A stretch of DNA of 64,000 nt from Argyresthia goedartella (GCA_949825045.1 OX463815.1:29689356-29753355), one strand, 5' to 3'; positions 47,280 to 58,169 are shown, counted from the stretch's first letter. The notes: generated by a model from the letters alone, not told the origin. Numbers and translations: made by a program.

Positions 47280-48753
47280 CAAGAAGAAGACATGAAAAGA
47301 ACAAATCGTTCATATCAGCCAAATCTGCACCACATTCACACTCAGAAGTAACCACGATATTTAACTTGTACAAATGAGCCGGAGTACAAACATGCTCCAG
47401 TCTCATTCGCACCAGTGCAGAGGTTTTATTTTTACAAATATTTTACTTGAAAAATCAAGTTTTTTCGGAATATCGGCCTGATTTTTTTTATAATTTGGTC
47501 CGTTCTTGTTTTGGTTCCACTTGTCCTTCCAAGCGGAATATAAAAATACCTTTGGCAAAGAGGCCAAATCAAGTGTAAAAAATTATAAGGAAAAGTGTCT
47601 CCACACTGCACTGCATCATTGGCCAATTCATCAGCCTTTTCATTTCCTGAAATGCCACAATGGTTGGGAACCCACGCAAATGATACAGAAATGTCTATGG
47701 TGTTACATTTATGAATGGCTGCTCTGATGTCGAAAATTATAGGAAAGTTAAATTTTAGTTTAAACGTAAACCTATCCGATGTCTGGAGGGAACTCAATAA
47801 ATCCGTAAAGATGACGGTGTGTTGAAATTTACAAATAAGAATATACTCCAAAGCTTTTAAAATTCCAAATAATTCTCCTGTGAAGACAAAGTCTCTGGAG
47901 GAAGTTTGACTTTCTGCACTATACCATATTGTGAGTGAAACACTCCTACACCCACAGTTCCCGAAGAGGAATGCTTCGAAGCATCTGTGAAAATATGATG
48001 ATAACCCTTCCAATCGTTTTCTAGAACTTGTACGAAGTGTTTGTTAGAGAAATCCCCACCTCTCACACCAGTGTCTAAAATAACATTTAAGGGTGAAATA
48101 AGGCTTCATAGTTGCTTTCGAAAATTGGAAGATAAACAGAGCGATGAGTAGGTGCAAGAAAATATTTATATTTCTGGAAGCTACTGACTAAACACGGTAT
48201 TTGTCTACAGTAAGAAGAAGAGTTGAAACATTCAGAAAGGTATTCACGCTTAGTCAAAAGAGGCTGTTGAGAAAATTGTAAAATACGAAATAAAAATCTA
48301 TCAGATAAATATTGCCGCCGTAGGGATAAAGGACTAGAGCGCATAGCTCCAGTTACCAACCTTAAGGCCTTGGACTGAATAACATCCAGCCGCTTAAGGC
48401 CTGCAATATTAGTCAACTCAAATGTAAAAGAACCATAATTGATAACACCCCTTATCATAGCATTGTAGAGTAATTTCATAGAAAAAGGATGAGCTCCCCG
48501 CTATACCCCAGAGAGACATCGCAACATATTTAAAACCTTCTCACATTTCACTATTAAGTAATCAATATGAGGAAAATCTGAAAGTTTATTATCAAGAATC
48601 ACACCAAGAAATTTAACATGACTTTTATCGGGTATCTTAGTATTATCATACAAAACTGTATTAGGAGGTGGCATGCGCATTCTTGAAAATAAAACAATTT
48701 CACTCTTAGTTGGTGAAAGTTCTAAGCTATTTACTTTCAACCAACACTGTAAG
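47280..48753 (-). pseudogene. RNase H LINE: thumb, RNase H domain and Cys motif
   Basis: Starts QCWLKVNSLELSPTKSEI and continues VKFLGVILDNKLS, a stop where Trp is expected, IRGVINYGSFTFEL and ALRLVTGAMRSSPLSLRRQY. RNase H follows: HIFTDASKHSSSGTVGVGVF (first Asp), a frameshift, GELFGILKALEYI (Glu), VIFTDLLSSLQ (Asp) and FAWVPNHCGISGNEKADELA (last Asp). After it RLEHVCTPAHLYKLN and ECECGADL form the Cys-rich tail common after RNase H in such LINEs. Stops and frameshifts make it dead. Confidence 0.78.
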
Positions 48754-49540
48754 TTATCCCGTTTACGCCCTCCGTCCCCATATGAGGACGCCTATTTAAA
48801 TACCTTCAATTGAAAAATATTAATAGCTATTCTAGTTTCTAAGGTGAATACGATGTGGCGGTTTATTAATTCTGGCGAAGTGGTTCCCAAAAGTAAGTAT
48901 TCTTTATTTTCTATATGTTACCATATATTTGCTTATTGTAAGTTATATATTATTAGAATATACCCCGCTTTATGTTATATGCCCACGTAGGCAAGCAATA
49001 CTTTGTTTTCGTACTTAGAATCGAACAAATTATAGGGGCGTCTCCAATTGGTGCCAGTGGTCATATTAGTGGTAATTTTCCCCTTATTTCATCCGTAGGT
49101 AAATAATAAATAAATAATGGCGCGACGTGCATTTGACCATCGCAACGAATATCGCGGACTCCAGGAGGCAGTTGAGGCTATTTTCAGTGAGGAAGATTCT
49201 GATGTGGAGATTGAGTTAGTAACACTTCCTCCTGATCCGAGTGCTCTCACCGATGAGGAAGAAGGCGATGATGACAATATCTAGGGTAATAATATTCCGC
49301 AAGATGTGCCAGGAAGGGTAGAAGTGCTTGTGGACAGAGAAGAAGAACCATGGAGCGACAGCGATGACGAGCCTTTATCTGCGTCCAAAAGACCTAGATC
49401 TACAATCGAAGAGCCCCTCTGGCGTAAATGTGTGCCTCCCTACCAACCTATTCCATCTGCTGATGATAATGTATCTTCTCGGCTGCAAAATTTGGTTGAT
49501 AAGGTTAAAAACCAAAACCCTGTGAATATTTTTGAAATGT

Positions 49541-50460
49541 TGGGTTGGGTCTTATATAAGACACATTGAAATTTGAAGATTGGAGTACTTAGGTGGTTAG
49601 GGGGGGTCCTTAGCTATCCTTTGATACCATTTTATGATTTAGGAAACATCATTTTAGCATTTTAATTATAAAATATGTTTACGCGATTTTTACAACTTGG
49701 CCAATCTCGGAACGACAAATGTCAAACACAAAAGCTCCAACGTTGGATAATTACAAGATTTTGTTGTAATGGTAGAAATTTGCGTTGGCCATTTTGTATT
49801 TTCTGACATAATGACTTGCTCATTTAATTCCGTTTCCTTCCGTGTTTCGTGAATGTTCTGTTGCGCTTTCGTTTTATCCGTGATTCTCTCGATGACTTTG
49901 GCTTTGTTTATTTACTAACTACTTTATGGAGTTTTGATACCATGTTGCACCGGAGTCACGGAAGCAAAATGCAGTGTTTAAAAACTAAGATAGGTTTGTT
50001 AGGTTCACACGTTATAGCAGAATCGGTAGCCGGAGAGAAGCGGAGCGGAGCGAGGCAACCCTCTACTCCTGGCACCCCCCTCCAACCCCTCTAGCCGGAG
50101 CAGAAGCATCCCCGAGCATGTCACATCAGAACCAAAGTGGTTGCTTTAGGTCACTTCCTGTTTAAAAACTAAAGATAGGTTTGTTAGGTTCACACGTTAC
50201 AGCAGACCCGGGAGCCGGAGCGAAGCGGAGTGGAGCGAGGCGACCCTCTGCTCTTGGCAACTCCCCCTCCAACCCCTCTCCTCCTCCAAATCCCCCGAAA
50301 TCCAAAAAAAATAGGGATTTTCTTCAATATTTGGACCTCCATAGCATAAAAACTAATGTTTTCCTAAAAGGGGCGGTAGGTGGGGGGAACTCCCCTCCCC
50401 TCCCCCTCCCCCCTCCCCCCCTCCCCCAAATTCAATGTGTCTTATACAAGTACTTACCCG
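49541..50460. mobile_element. TIR-bearing insertion in the piggyBac-like transposase
   Basis: Near the left end CTTATATAAGACACATTGAA (49551) matches the reverse complement near the right end, CTTGTATAAGACACATTGAA. The interior has two direct repeats of about 115 bp (49981 and 50164; each with TAGGTTTGTTAGGTTCACAC and a GGAGCGAAGCGGAG-type run) and a C-rich tract near 50390-50430. No coding domain. Target duplication unclear. Confidence 0.55.
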
Positions 50461-51087
50461 CATGACTTCCATGTATCTATTGAAGAATTGAAAATATTCT
50501 TTGGGATTCTTCTGCCGACTGGCTATCATTCACTGCCCAGAGAACATTTATATTGGTCACTGGATGAAGACTGTAAGGTATGCATCGTCGCAAAATCTAT
50601 GTCAAGGAACAGGTTTCTCGAAATCAAAAAATACCTGCATTTTTATGACAATACTGCCGCGGCCGAAACATCAGACAAGATGTTTAAAGTACGTTCTCTC
50701 GCTGACATCCTCATCAAGAAATTCTTGTAATGGGGCGTATTCTATCAAGATTTGTCGATAGATGAGTCAATGGTGAAGTATTTTGGGCGTCATCCAGCGA
50801 AACAATTTATAAGAGGTAAACCAGTACGATTTGGTTATAAAAATTGGATAGTAACAAGTTCTGATGGATACAGTTATGGTTTTGATATCTACTGTGGCAA
50901 ATCGTCTGCACCTATTTCTTCAGAACCTCTGTGTACGAGGGTGGTGAAGCAGCTTCTTGAAAAACTGGAAACTACTCTTACCGATCACGTCGTATACTTT
51001 GTCAATTTTTTTACAAGTTACGCTTTGCTACGAGATCTACGCCAATCTGGATATCGGGCGACTGGTACTGTTCGCGAAGGAAGAACT

Positions 51088-52342
51088 ATTATTATTCTTA
51101 ATTTACATAAATGATTTCCCCAAAATCTTAAATGACCCATGTGTCTTGTTTGCCGACGATATCTCAATCCTTACACCTTGCACAAATAACCTAGAAATAA
51201 ATAATAAACTACAAACTATCCTTAACAATACTACAAAATGGCTAAGTGATCATAACCTGCAGATTAATTTCAAAAAAACAAAATTAATGTTATTTCATCC
51301 ACCTCAAAAAACATCAATAGACATAAATTTCACATTTAACAACATCAAACTAGAAACAGTGAGTACATTTTCCCTATTAGGTTTAAATATAGATACAAAT
51401 ATAAATTGGAAAGCACATATCCAAAAACTACGTTCTAAACTATCCAGATTTGCATATGCCCTCCGGGAGGTTAAAAAAACAACAGATTTAAAAACAGCCC
51501 TTGTTACCTACTACGCCTACGCATATGCATGGCTTAGTTATGGTATCTTATTATGGGGTAACAGCACAGACGCACCAAGCTTATTCACACTCCAAAAGCG
51601 ACTCATACGCATACTAGTAAATATACATCCTCAAGACAGCTGTAGGCCATACTTTAAAGAACACAAAATACTCACACTTCCAAGTATCTACATATTAGAA
51701 ACATGTAAATTTGTCCGAAAATACCCCGAATTATATACAAAACGCCAAGATCAAATGTCGACAAACCACAACCTGCGACCACGAAAGGGACTGGCGCTAC
51801 CACCTTCTCGACTAAATATTCACTCAACAAGCCCATTATCAATGACCGCGAAAATTTATAATAAGTTACCAGAACATTTGACAACAGAAACTAAAGACAC
51901 CATATTAATAAGATCATTAAAACAACTTTTGACCACAAAATGTTACTATAATTTAAACGATTACTTGAATGACAAATTATAAATTAAAAATACATATAGA
52001 ACTAACCCAGTAACATAATATGTATAAATACTTAAATAATAATAATAATATAAATAAATAATAACATAATATAAATAAATAAAATATTTATAAATAATAT
52101 ATATAAATAAATATAATACATATTAACAATGACATAGACAATTACAGAAATATCACCTTTTCCATCTAGATAAGTACTCAAATTATAATTTAATAAGGGT
52201 TATAATTAAAAATAATTATAATACTATAATGTCGTCCTCTCTCATATTGCTGTGCCTGAACAAGGTCCATAATGTTGTAACTTTATAATATAACTTTATA
52301 ACTGTGGAATGCAATAAATATACTTGATACTTGATACTTGAT
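51088..52342 (+). mobile_element. 5'-truncated CR1-like LINE inserted in the transposase
   Basis: Begins inside the RT catalytic block (LLFLIYINDFPKIL, then CVLFADDISILTPC) and runs to YNLNDYLNDKL and a stop at 51982. A 3' UTR and a tandem tail (ACTTGAT)n end at 52342. The flanking transposase resumes exactly, with ACT on both sides (51085-51087, 52343-52345). The surviving 300 codons have no stop. Wording resembles the intact LINE at 24358-28783, so they are related families. Confidence 0.82.
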
Positions 52343-53151
52343 ACTAAGAAGTGTCTGGTGCCTGTAAAAGAAATGAAGAAGAAAAACCGAGCAGAGTTTG
52401 ACTACAGATTTGATGCAGTCAATCATATTTTGTTTGTTCGATGGCTTGACAATAGTGTGTGTACAATGGGCACAAATTTTGATACATTACATTAGGAAAA
52501 GTGAAGAGATGGATTGCCACGGAAAGGCAGAAAGTCGATGTCAATATCCCCCACGTATTCCAAAGATATAATCAGGGAATGGGAGGGGTGGACCAAGCAG
52601 ATCAGCCCATCTCACTTTACCGCACTGCCATCAGAGGCAAGAAGTGGTGGTGGGTTTTATTCACTTATATGCTGGATCTAGCAGCTGCTAATGCATGGCG
52701 TGTCCACCTTCTAACCAATGACACAAAGCTAGATCAGCTTCACTTTCGACCCTATATTGTTCGTCACTATTTGAGACAAACAAAGGCGCAAAGTGTACGT
52801 CCATCAGCTTCTTTGATGCCAAGTTTGCAGTAACGGCAATGGACACTAGGTATGCTCGAAATTTTGGTCATCAGCTGAGATGTGCAGTATGCATTAAAAA
52901 GCACGTTGGCAGTGTAAGAAATGCTTAAAAACATTGGCATCGAAAAGGAGTGTTTCGAATTTTTCCATACCAAAGAGCCCAGTGGCCCCATTTGAGGACG
53001 GTTTTTTTTCCAAGAAGGCAATATAAAAGATTTTGTTTTTTTATGTTTTTCTTATAAATAGGTTGTATAAATAAATATGTTTTTCTTCTTATCCATTCAA
53101 TAAAGATAATTTGATAATTCTACTTCTGAGTTGTATTTGGGCGCAAATGGG

Positions 53152-53637
53152 TAAGGAATCGGTTAGAAAGGAGATAGATTTTTCTATAGATATATTGCTG
53201 GTATAAAAAACTAAGTCGTCAGCATATTGAATGATATTTACATCACCAATTGACGATTATAAATCATGAGAATAAATATTAAATAATAAGGGACTAAGAA
53301 CAGATCCCTGAGGTAGGCCTTCACATACCGTCCTACTATAACAGATTCACTATTTTCGAGTAAAATAGTTCTGTTAGTCAATATATTTACAATAAAAATT
53401 GTTAATAAAACTGGGGCATTTAAATCGAAATGATTATTTTGTAGTTATTTCGTAGTGTGACTAGATTTCCTTTATCGTATGCGGAAGTGATATCCAAGAA
53501 AGCAGCCAAAACAGATAAGTTGTCAGAAAATGACAGACGAATATCCGTCACTAATAAACAGATGTAATCTATGTTACTTTTTCCTTTCCTAAATCCATAC
53601 TGGTTTTGAGATAATAAACATTGCTTTCTAAAAACCA
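53152..53637 (-). pseudogene. RNase H LINE: catalytic part of reverse transcriptase
   Basis: Reads CLLSQNQYGFRKGKSNIDYI, SVLAAFLDITSAYDKGN, and, nearer the left end, GLPQGSVLSPLLFNIYSHDL, a stop, then VNIIQYADDLVFYTSNISIE and KSISFLTDSL. AFLDITSAYD and YADD supply the catalytic aspartates. The piggyBac-like element cuts in directly after DSL and the next LINE block resumes QCWLKVNS. Confidence 0.75.
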
Positions 53638-53839
53638 TTCGGCCGCATTCACATAGGCAGGAGGCTAGCTTAGCGCCTGGAGTCTAGCGAGTCGCCTAGC
53701 GACTAGCTTTGTAAAACGAACGAAGAATGTCCGCGACCGGCCGCACTGCGCGCTTGGCGCCTAGCTAGTCGCCTAGTCGCTTAGCGTGTAGCGAAGTAAA
53801 CAAACATGTACGGTATTTTTCACTAGGCGCGACGCAGTT

Positions 53840-55110
53840 ATGGATGATATATTAATTGGATCCGTTTTCAAAAGAGATCCACTATGGAATGCAGCTAGTG
53901 GACTACATAAAAATGTAGTTGTTCTAAAGAAACTGTGGGAAGAGGTAGCAGTCGAAGTAGAAAAAAGATGGTAAGTACTTAAGTGATTTATTAATTTAAT
54001 TCTGTGAATCATCATCAATATTTCTTAATTTAAAAGGCCTCATCAAATAATTCATTAGTGGATAACCACCATCTCCAACTAAGACAAATGGTATTTTAAT
54101 ATTTGTTTTAGGGATTTCTTTTTCCGGTGAGATATTAAGGTGATGATCAAAGATGAACTTCTAAAATTTCCAGCATCGCACTGACGACCCTCTGTTCCGA
54201 TAACAACTAAAATAATTTTACAGTCCGCATCAACTACAGCTTGTAGTAAAATTGAAAAATATTGCTTGTAATTTTAGTACAAAGATCCACTATGAAATGG
54301 ACACCGTACCCTTATATGCTTCCCATCAATTTCACCAATGCAATTGGGGAAATTCCACTTGTTATAGTACTGATCAGCATTTCTCCGTAGTTGGAATTGG
54401 CATGTATTCGTCTTTCAGTGTACTCCGCAAAATGTTACATGTCTCGCTTATAACCCCGTACTGTCCTGATTCTTATGAAATGAAATGATAAGCAAGAGAC
54501 TTATAAGATTCTCCAGTAGCCAAACATTTGAAAAAAAAGGAGGTACTTAATACTTAAATAATACATATAATAACTGCTGGTTTTTGTTTCAGTCAAAACA
54601 GTTAAAGCAAGATGGAAAAATTTGAGAATGTGAAAAAATTGATAAGCTCAAGATTTGAGATGGCGCTGATAAAATATGTAAAAGTACTTGGCAGTATCAT
54701 GATCAATTATTGTTCTTAAAGAGCAATAAGAAACAAAACGAGAGCTACGAGAGCTATACGAACTTAAATAATGATAATGAGAGAGATTTAGACAATGATG
54801 AGCTACAGAATCCAGGTTATGTGTAGACTATTGCTTCAGAAACAATTACAAGTATCGCAAAGTTTAGGTCAACCACAAAGAAAGAAAATTCGCACGAAAA
54901 GAACTAAAAATCAAAATCAAAATGATCATCTTATGGAAATAGAAAAGAAGAAGCTTGAGATCCTCGAGAGAGAAAGCATGAAAGAAAAAAGCAGTGATTT
55001 ACTGTTTTTTGAGAGTCTTCTGCCTTATATGGAAAATATTCCATTAAGGCATAGACTAAGTTAAGATCGAAGATTCAAGATTTCATTATGGCTGGAATTG
55101 AAGATGTGGA
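53840..55110 (+). pseudogene. MADF-BESS accessory ORF of the Harbinger-like element
   Basis: Exon 1 (53840-53970) reads MDDILIGSVFKRDPLWNAAS and VLKKLWEEVAVEVEKRW, then a GTAAGT donor. Exon 2 follows the acceptor TTTGTTTCAG at 54592 with KTVKARWKNLR, completing the MADF DNA-binding domain with frame changes and stops. At 54960-55100 SSDLLFFESLLPYMENIPLR and SKIQDFIMAGIE form a BESS motif. Harbinger elements carry a second DNA-binding protein that helps the transposase reach the ends. Exon 2 lies opposite the intron of the minus-strand transposase, so the two genes interleave. Confidence 0.72.
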
Positions 55111-55510
55111 CCACTTGATTTTCCACTGATTGTGGAATATTATTGTCTTCCACATCTTCAATTATAATAATATGTGTACTGTATTTTTATAATTATAACT
55201 TAAATTACTATGTTTTTTTAGTTTTTTGAATAAATAAAAATAATATGTATTTAGAGTTTCACTTACCTCAATGTAACGACTAGTCGTTCTTCGGCTGATA
55301 TGCTTTTTCTAAGATGAGTATCCACATGAGTTAACTTTCCTTTAACTTTACTGAGAAACAGATCAAATGTTTCTCTGGTCATACGCAAATATTCGTATAA
55401 TTTTTCGTCATAATCACGCAATTGTTTATACAGGACATTAAACTCCCCATGACATGACCGTGACTTATTTATGTCATGAACCCAACATGGATGGATAAGG
55501 CCGTGAAATT
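54020..55510 (-). pseudogene. Harbinger-type transposase, two exons, decayed
   Basis: The first exon (about 55510-55267, minus) reads CWVHDINKSRSCHGEFNVLY, KQLRDYDEKLYEYLRMTRET, FDLFLSKV, HLRKSISAEERLVVTLR and stops at a GTAAGT donor. The second (about 54530-54020) reads CLATGESYKSLAYHF, a frame-shifted stretch, KWNFPNCIGEIDGKHIRVRC (first catalytic Asp), PFHSGSLY, a stop, then NYKQYFSILLQAVVDADCKI and FVLVGDGGYPLMNYLMRP. This order is that of PIF/Harbinger DDE transposases. Stops at two or more places and a weak acceptor show it is inactive. Confidence 0.8.
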
Positions 55511-55692
55511 TGATATTTTAAACATAAATTTTCTGTAAGTAGAAGTTTTAGAGCTATTTTAGAGAGGGACATCTCGTCCCTAGCGACCCACTACGCGAAC
55601 CACCTCCAGTGCGGCCACCATGTATCCTAGCAAGTAGCCAGAATAGGCTCTAGGCGCTAAGCTAGCCTCCTGCCTGTGTGAATGCGGCCTTC

Positions 55693-56000
55693 CAGTCGGA
55701 TTTTTACTAAGTGTTCTGCGATATTAACTATTACTAAAGAGAGGGCAATTTGTCTGAATCCTGAAGGATCACATGGATTTTTAAATGGTTTCAGCGAAGG
55801 AACGATAGTCTGTATTTTCCATGAAGGAGGAACAGTTCCAGAAATTATAATATTATTGACGATGTCTAAGTAGGACATTAATGTACTATCACTCAAATGA
55901 GCAAAAAGGAATAAGGTATGCCATCACACCCTGGAGCAGAGTCTTTACAATATTTAATTACACATTTTAATTCATTCATGTTGAAGGGGGAATTGAAGCC
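55693..56000 (-). pseudogene. RNase H LINE: first part of reverse transcriptase
   Basis: The minus strand reads NMNELKCVIKYCKDSAPGCD, GIPYSFL, then after a frameshift MSYLDIVNNIIISGTVPPSW, KIQTIVPSLKPFKNPCDPSG and FRQIALS, ending AEHLVKIRLE at the Harbinger insertion. These are the opening RT blocks. The sequence picks up at 53637 as WFLES with a further one-base frameshift. Confidence 0.7.
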
Positions 56001-56059
56001 GATTCGGTGGTCAACTATTGAAAGGGGAATAGGGTAAACAGTACTAATTCCAGCACCGC

Positions 56060-57685
56060 CTCATTGATTGACACTCTGGACTTTGAACACAATTATTAAT
56101 AATTACAAATGTTTTCATTAAATCTACCATTTTGTTTGAGTGACAACACCAAATTGGAAGTTTATAGATAAAACTCCTGGCAACTCTATGAAAAAATCAT
56201 CTTTCCCAACTTGTCTCCGTAAGGTGCGGATTGTCGAAAAATTACGTATTTGTTAAGAACAGCTGAGTGTTTAAGCCATATTATCTCGTTATTTTGGAAT
56301 TCTAGTTGCAAGATAATTATTTTTTGATATTTTAAGGGTTACATTATGATAATAATGCAGTTTATTATTGTATTTCAACGCCTAAATCAAATTTTTGATG
56401 GGGCCAATCATTGTAACGTAAGGTTTCTATGAAAGTGCAGTTCATTGGCACCGGGGCTAACAATTGCAATAACAATTTCAGAATTTTGAACTGCAATTAG
56501 TACCTAAATAAATTGCAATGAATGAGTTGTTACAAAATATACACTCATAACAGTCATCAACCCTTTGTAAACAAATGATGGCACTGCTAATCAATGTTCT
56601 TTTTAGACCATTGGCACTGCTGATTATTGTATTCTGCGTGGGGCCAATCAATGTACTGAGTTTTTACGACTGGAGCGATGGGTGTCACAATCTGATACCA
56701 TGTTGGCGCATAGCAAAGGGATGCCCCCGCGCGTTGATTGGCTCCTAAAACGAAATTGTAGAAATTACCAACCGCAAATACCGCGATATGATTTTGCACT
56801 GTTACAGTTATTACAAAAAAACTATGCAATGCTTTTAATTTTTGAAACAAGTTTCTTAAAATAGATTAGATAGTTGTTACATAAACATGAATGTGAATAT
56901 GAATATCATGTGTAAGATATAAGTAAATCACGTAAATAAAAACGTTTTGTAAATATTTCGTTCGCTTGCAGAAAATTATTTATGTTTACGAATATAAATA
57001 ATAAAATGTGTGGGTTTTGTATGATTTCAAACCGTAACAACCTACGTAATCAAATAATGGTTAAAAAAATAACTGTCCAGAAGAAAATTTATAGAAATAT
57101 CTTCATAGAAATATGCTATTAAATTACAAGTATCAACCAAACATTGCAGCGCGCAGCGTAAACAAAATGATAGACAGCGTTTAAACTATTCACTTGTTTT
57201 AGGGAAAATTGACGAAAAACGTGGAAAACATTGTACTCTTTGACTTTACGGAATATTAGTGAAATGAAAACCTGGACCTTGCTAAAAATCGTTGAAGTCT
57301 CCGAGCGCCTCGTTACATCACTATTCACAAATCTTCATAAAATATCACTATTTTTGTACCGAACAGAAAGATTATTATCACACAAGAAAGTACACAAAAT
57401 TCTGAACATGTAAAACTAAGCACTATTGAAAATAACAAAACAAACCTCGGAAAATCTAACTCACAAAGTAAACATTGAAGGAGACCGAATCACACTGACT
57501 TGGTTAAGGATTGATGCACGGAGCGTTTTATGAAGCCCATAATAAAGGTCGTTTCACGGTGATGTATTTTCTGAACCAATTTTCGGTGCGAGTTGGATTT
57601 CTAAAGGATTTCCGAAGGCTTTGGAAAGTTTTAAACTTTAATCATTATATACTTAAACATGTCTAAACATATGTGTATATGTAAT
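56060..57685. other. AT-rich DNA without recognised features
   Basis: GGGGCCAATCATTGTA (56400) and GGGGCCAATCAATGTA (56640) are a minor direct repeat. No gene recognised. Confidence 0.4.
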
Positions 57686-57689
57686 GCAC

Positions 57690-57930
57690 AGACCTTGCTG
57701 TTAATAATTTTGTAATTATTTATTCCAGCTTATTAAATAAAAATAAATCATAATTGTATTAGTTAAGCACAACCTATTTTTAAAAGAGATCTAAAAATCA
57801 ATCTGTGGGAGTTTCTACGCCCTACTTCTCCCACAGTGGTCCAATGTAGAGAAGAGGCAAAAAATGACGTTTGCTAAGTATATGTAAATATCTACAGTAA
57901 TAAAGTACTTTTGAGTTTGAGTTTGAATGT
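57690..57930 (+). repeat. LINE 3' UTR with (TTTGAG)n-type tail
   Basis: GACCTTGCTGTTAATAATTT and CAATCTGTGGGAGTTTCTAC match, in plus orientation, the 3' UTR at 30700-30850. The end AATAAAGTACTTTTGAGTTT plus GAGTTTGAATG is a short tandem tail. Confidence 0.6.
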
Positions 57931-57932
57931 AT

Positions 57933-58169
57933 CGTTCAGTCGCAGAATGTAGGTAACTTTCGCAAAACATACCAAAATGCGAAAATAAATTACGTTGTTT
58001 CATACCTAAATCGTTAACGTTACGATTTGCGACAGGTGCATTTTGCGAAAGATACGATTTGCGACAGGTGCATTTTGCGATAGGTACGATTTGCGAGAGG
58101 TGCATTTTGCGATTTTTATAAATTTGTCACAGTGTACGTTTTGCACTAGGTACAGTCTGCAACTGAACG
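57933..58169. mobile_element. 237-bp MITE with an internal 32-bp tandem repeat
   Basis: The left end CGTTCAGTCGCAGAATGTA and the reverse-complemented right end CGTTCAGTTGCAGACTGTA match at 17 of 19 positions. Similarity continues inward with TTCGCAAAACATAC / GTGCAAAACGTAC. Three or more copies of TACGATTTGCGACAGGTGCA lie at 58021, 58053 and 58085 (32-bp spacing). No target duplication is clear. Confidence 0.6.

Larger units (their letters stand above)
49117..52920 (+). pseudogene. piggyBac-like transposase, broken
   Basis: Starts at ATG 49117 (MARRAFDHRNEYRGLQEAVE) with an acidic N-terminus, a stop near 49282, then EPWSDSDDEPLSASKRPR. After an insertion it resumes HDFHVSIEELKIFFGILLPT, GYHSLPREHLYW and MSRNRFLEIKKYLHFYD, then DLSIDESMVKYFGRHPAKQF (first catalytic Asp in DES). 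The second catalytic position reads YFVNFFTSYALL where the family has D-N-F-F, so Asp is replaced by Asn or shifted. A LINE then interrupts it. The last part reads KKCLVPVKEMKKKNRAEF, GMGGVDQADQPISLYRTAIR and GKKWWWVLFTYMLDLAAANA, with the third Asp. A CAVC zinc motif ends it. Multiple breaks make it non-functional. Confidence 0.8.
48754..53151 (+). mobile_element. piggyBac-like transposon, nested and itself disrupted
   Basis: Ends are imperfect inverted repeats: CCCGTTTACGCCC at 48758 and, reverse complemented, CCCATTTGCGCCC at 53151. TAAG occurs on both sides (48750-48753, 53152-53155), and removing the element plus one TAAG restores the host LINE reading. A transposase pseudogene runs left to right inside. 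Two later insertions (49541-50460 and 51088-52342) lie within it. The canonical piggyBac target TTAA is not seen, so either ends or target have mutated or this lineage differs. Confidence 0.75.
53641..55689. mobile_element. PIF/Harbinger-like transposon with 42-bp TIRs
   Basis: Left end GGCCGCATTCACATAGGCAG, GAGGCTAGCTTAGCGCC and the right end match as inverted repeats over 42 bases with two differences. TTC flanks both sides (53638-53640, 55690-55692), a 3-bp target duplication as expected for this superfamily. The interior carries a decayed Harbinger transposase on the minus strand and a MADF-BESS-type second ORF on the plus strand. Short subterminal repeats (GTCGCCTAGCG variants) lie at 53685-53800. 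It sits in the reverse transcriptase of the RNase H LINE. Confidence 0.85.
47250..56000 (-). mobile_element. RNase H-encoding LINE, minus strand, split by two DNA transposons
   Basis: Three blocks on the minus strand, in order 55693-56000, 53152-53637 and about 47280-48753, make one LINE ORF2: RT start, RT catalytic part, then RT end, RNase H and a Cys motif. Excising a Harbinger-like element with its TTC copy, and a piggyBac-like element with its TAAG copy, restores continuous LINE sequence at both joints. RNase H places it in the I/LOA/R1-type group. The endonuclease and ORF1 are missing, so it was 5'-truncated on insertion or is too decayed to see. Confidence 0.8.

Noticed and set aside
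57815..58105. 96-codon minus frame with repeated Cys-Arg-Lys-Ser segments
   Set aside because: It is a translation of the 32-bp tandem repeat inside a MITE.
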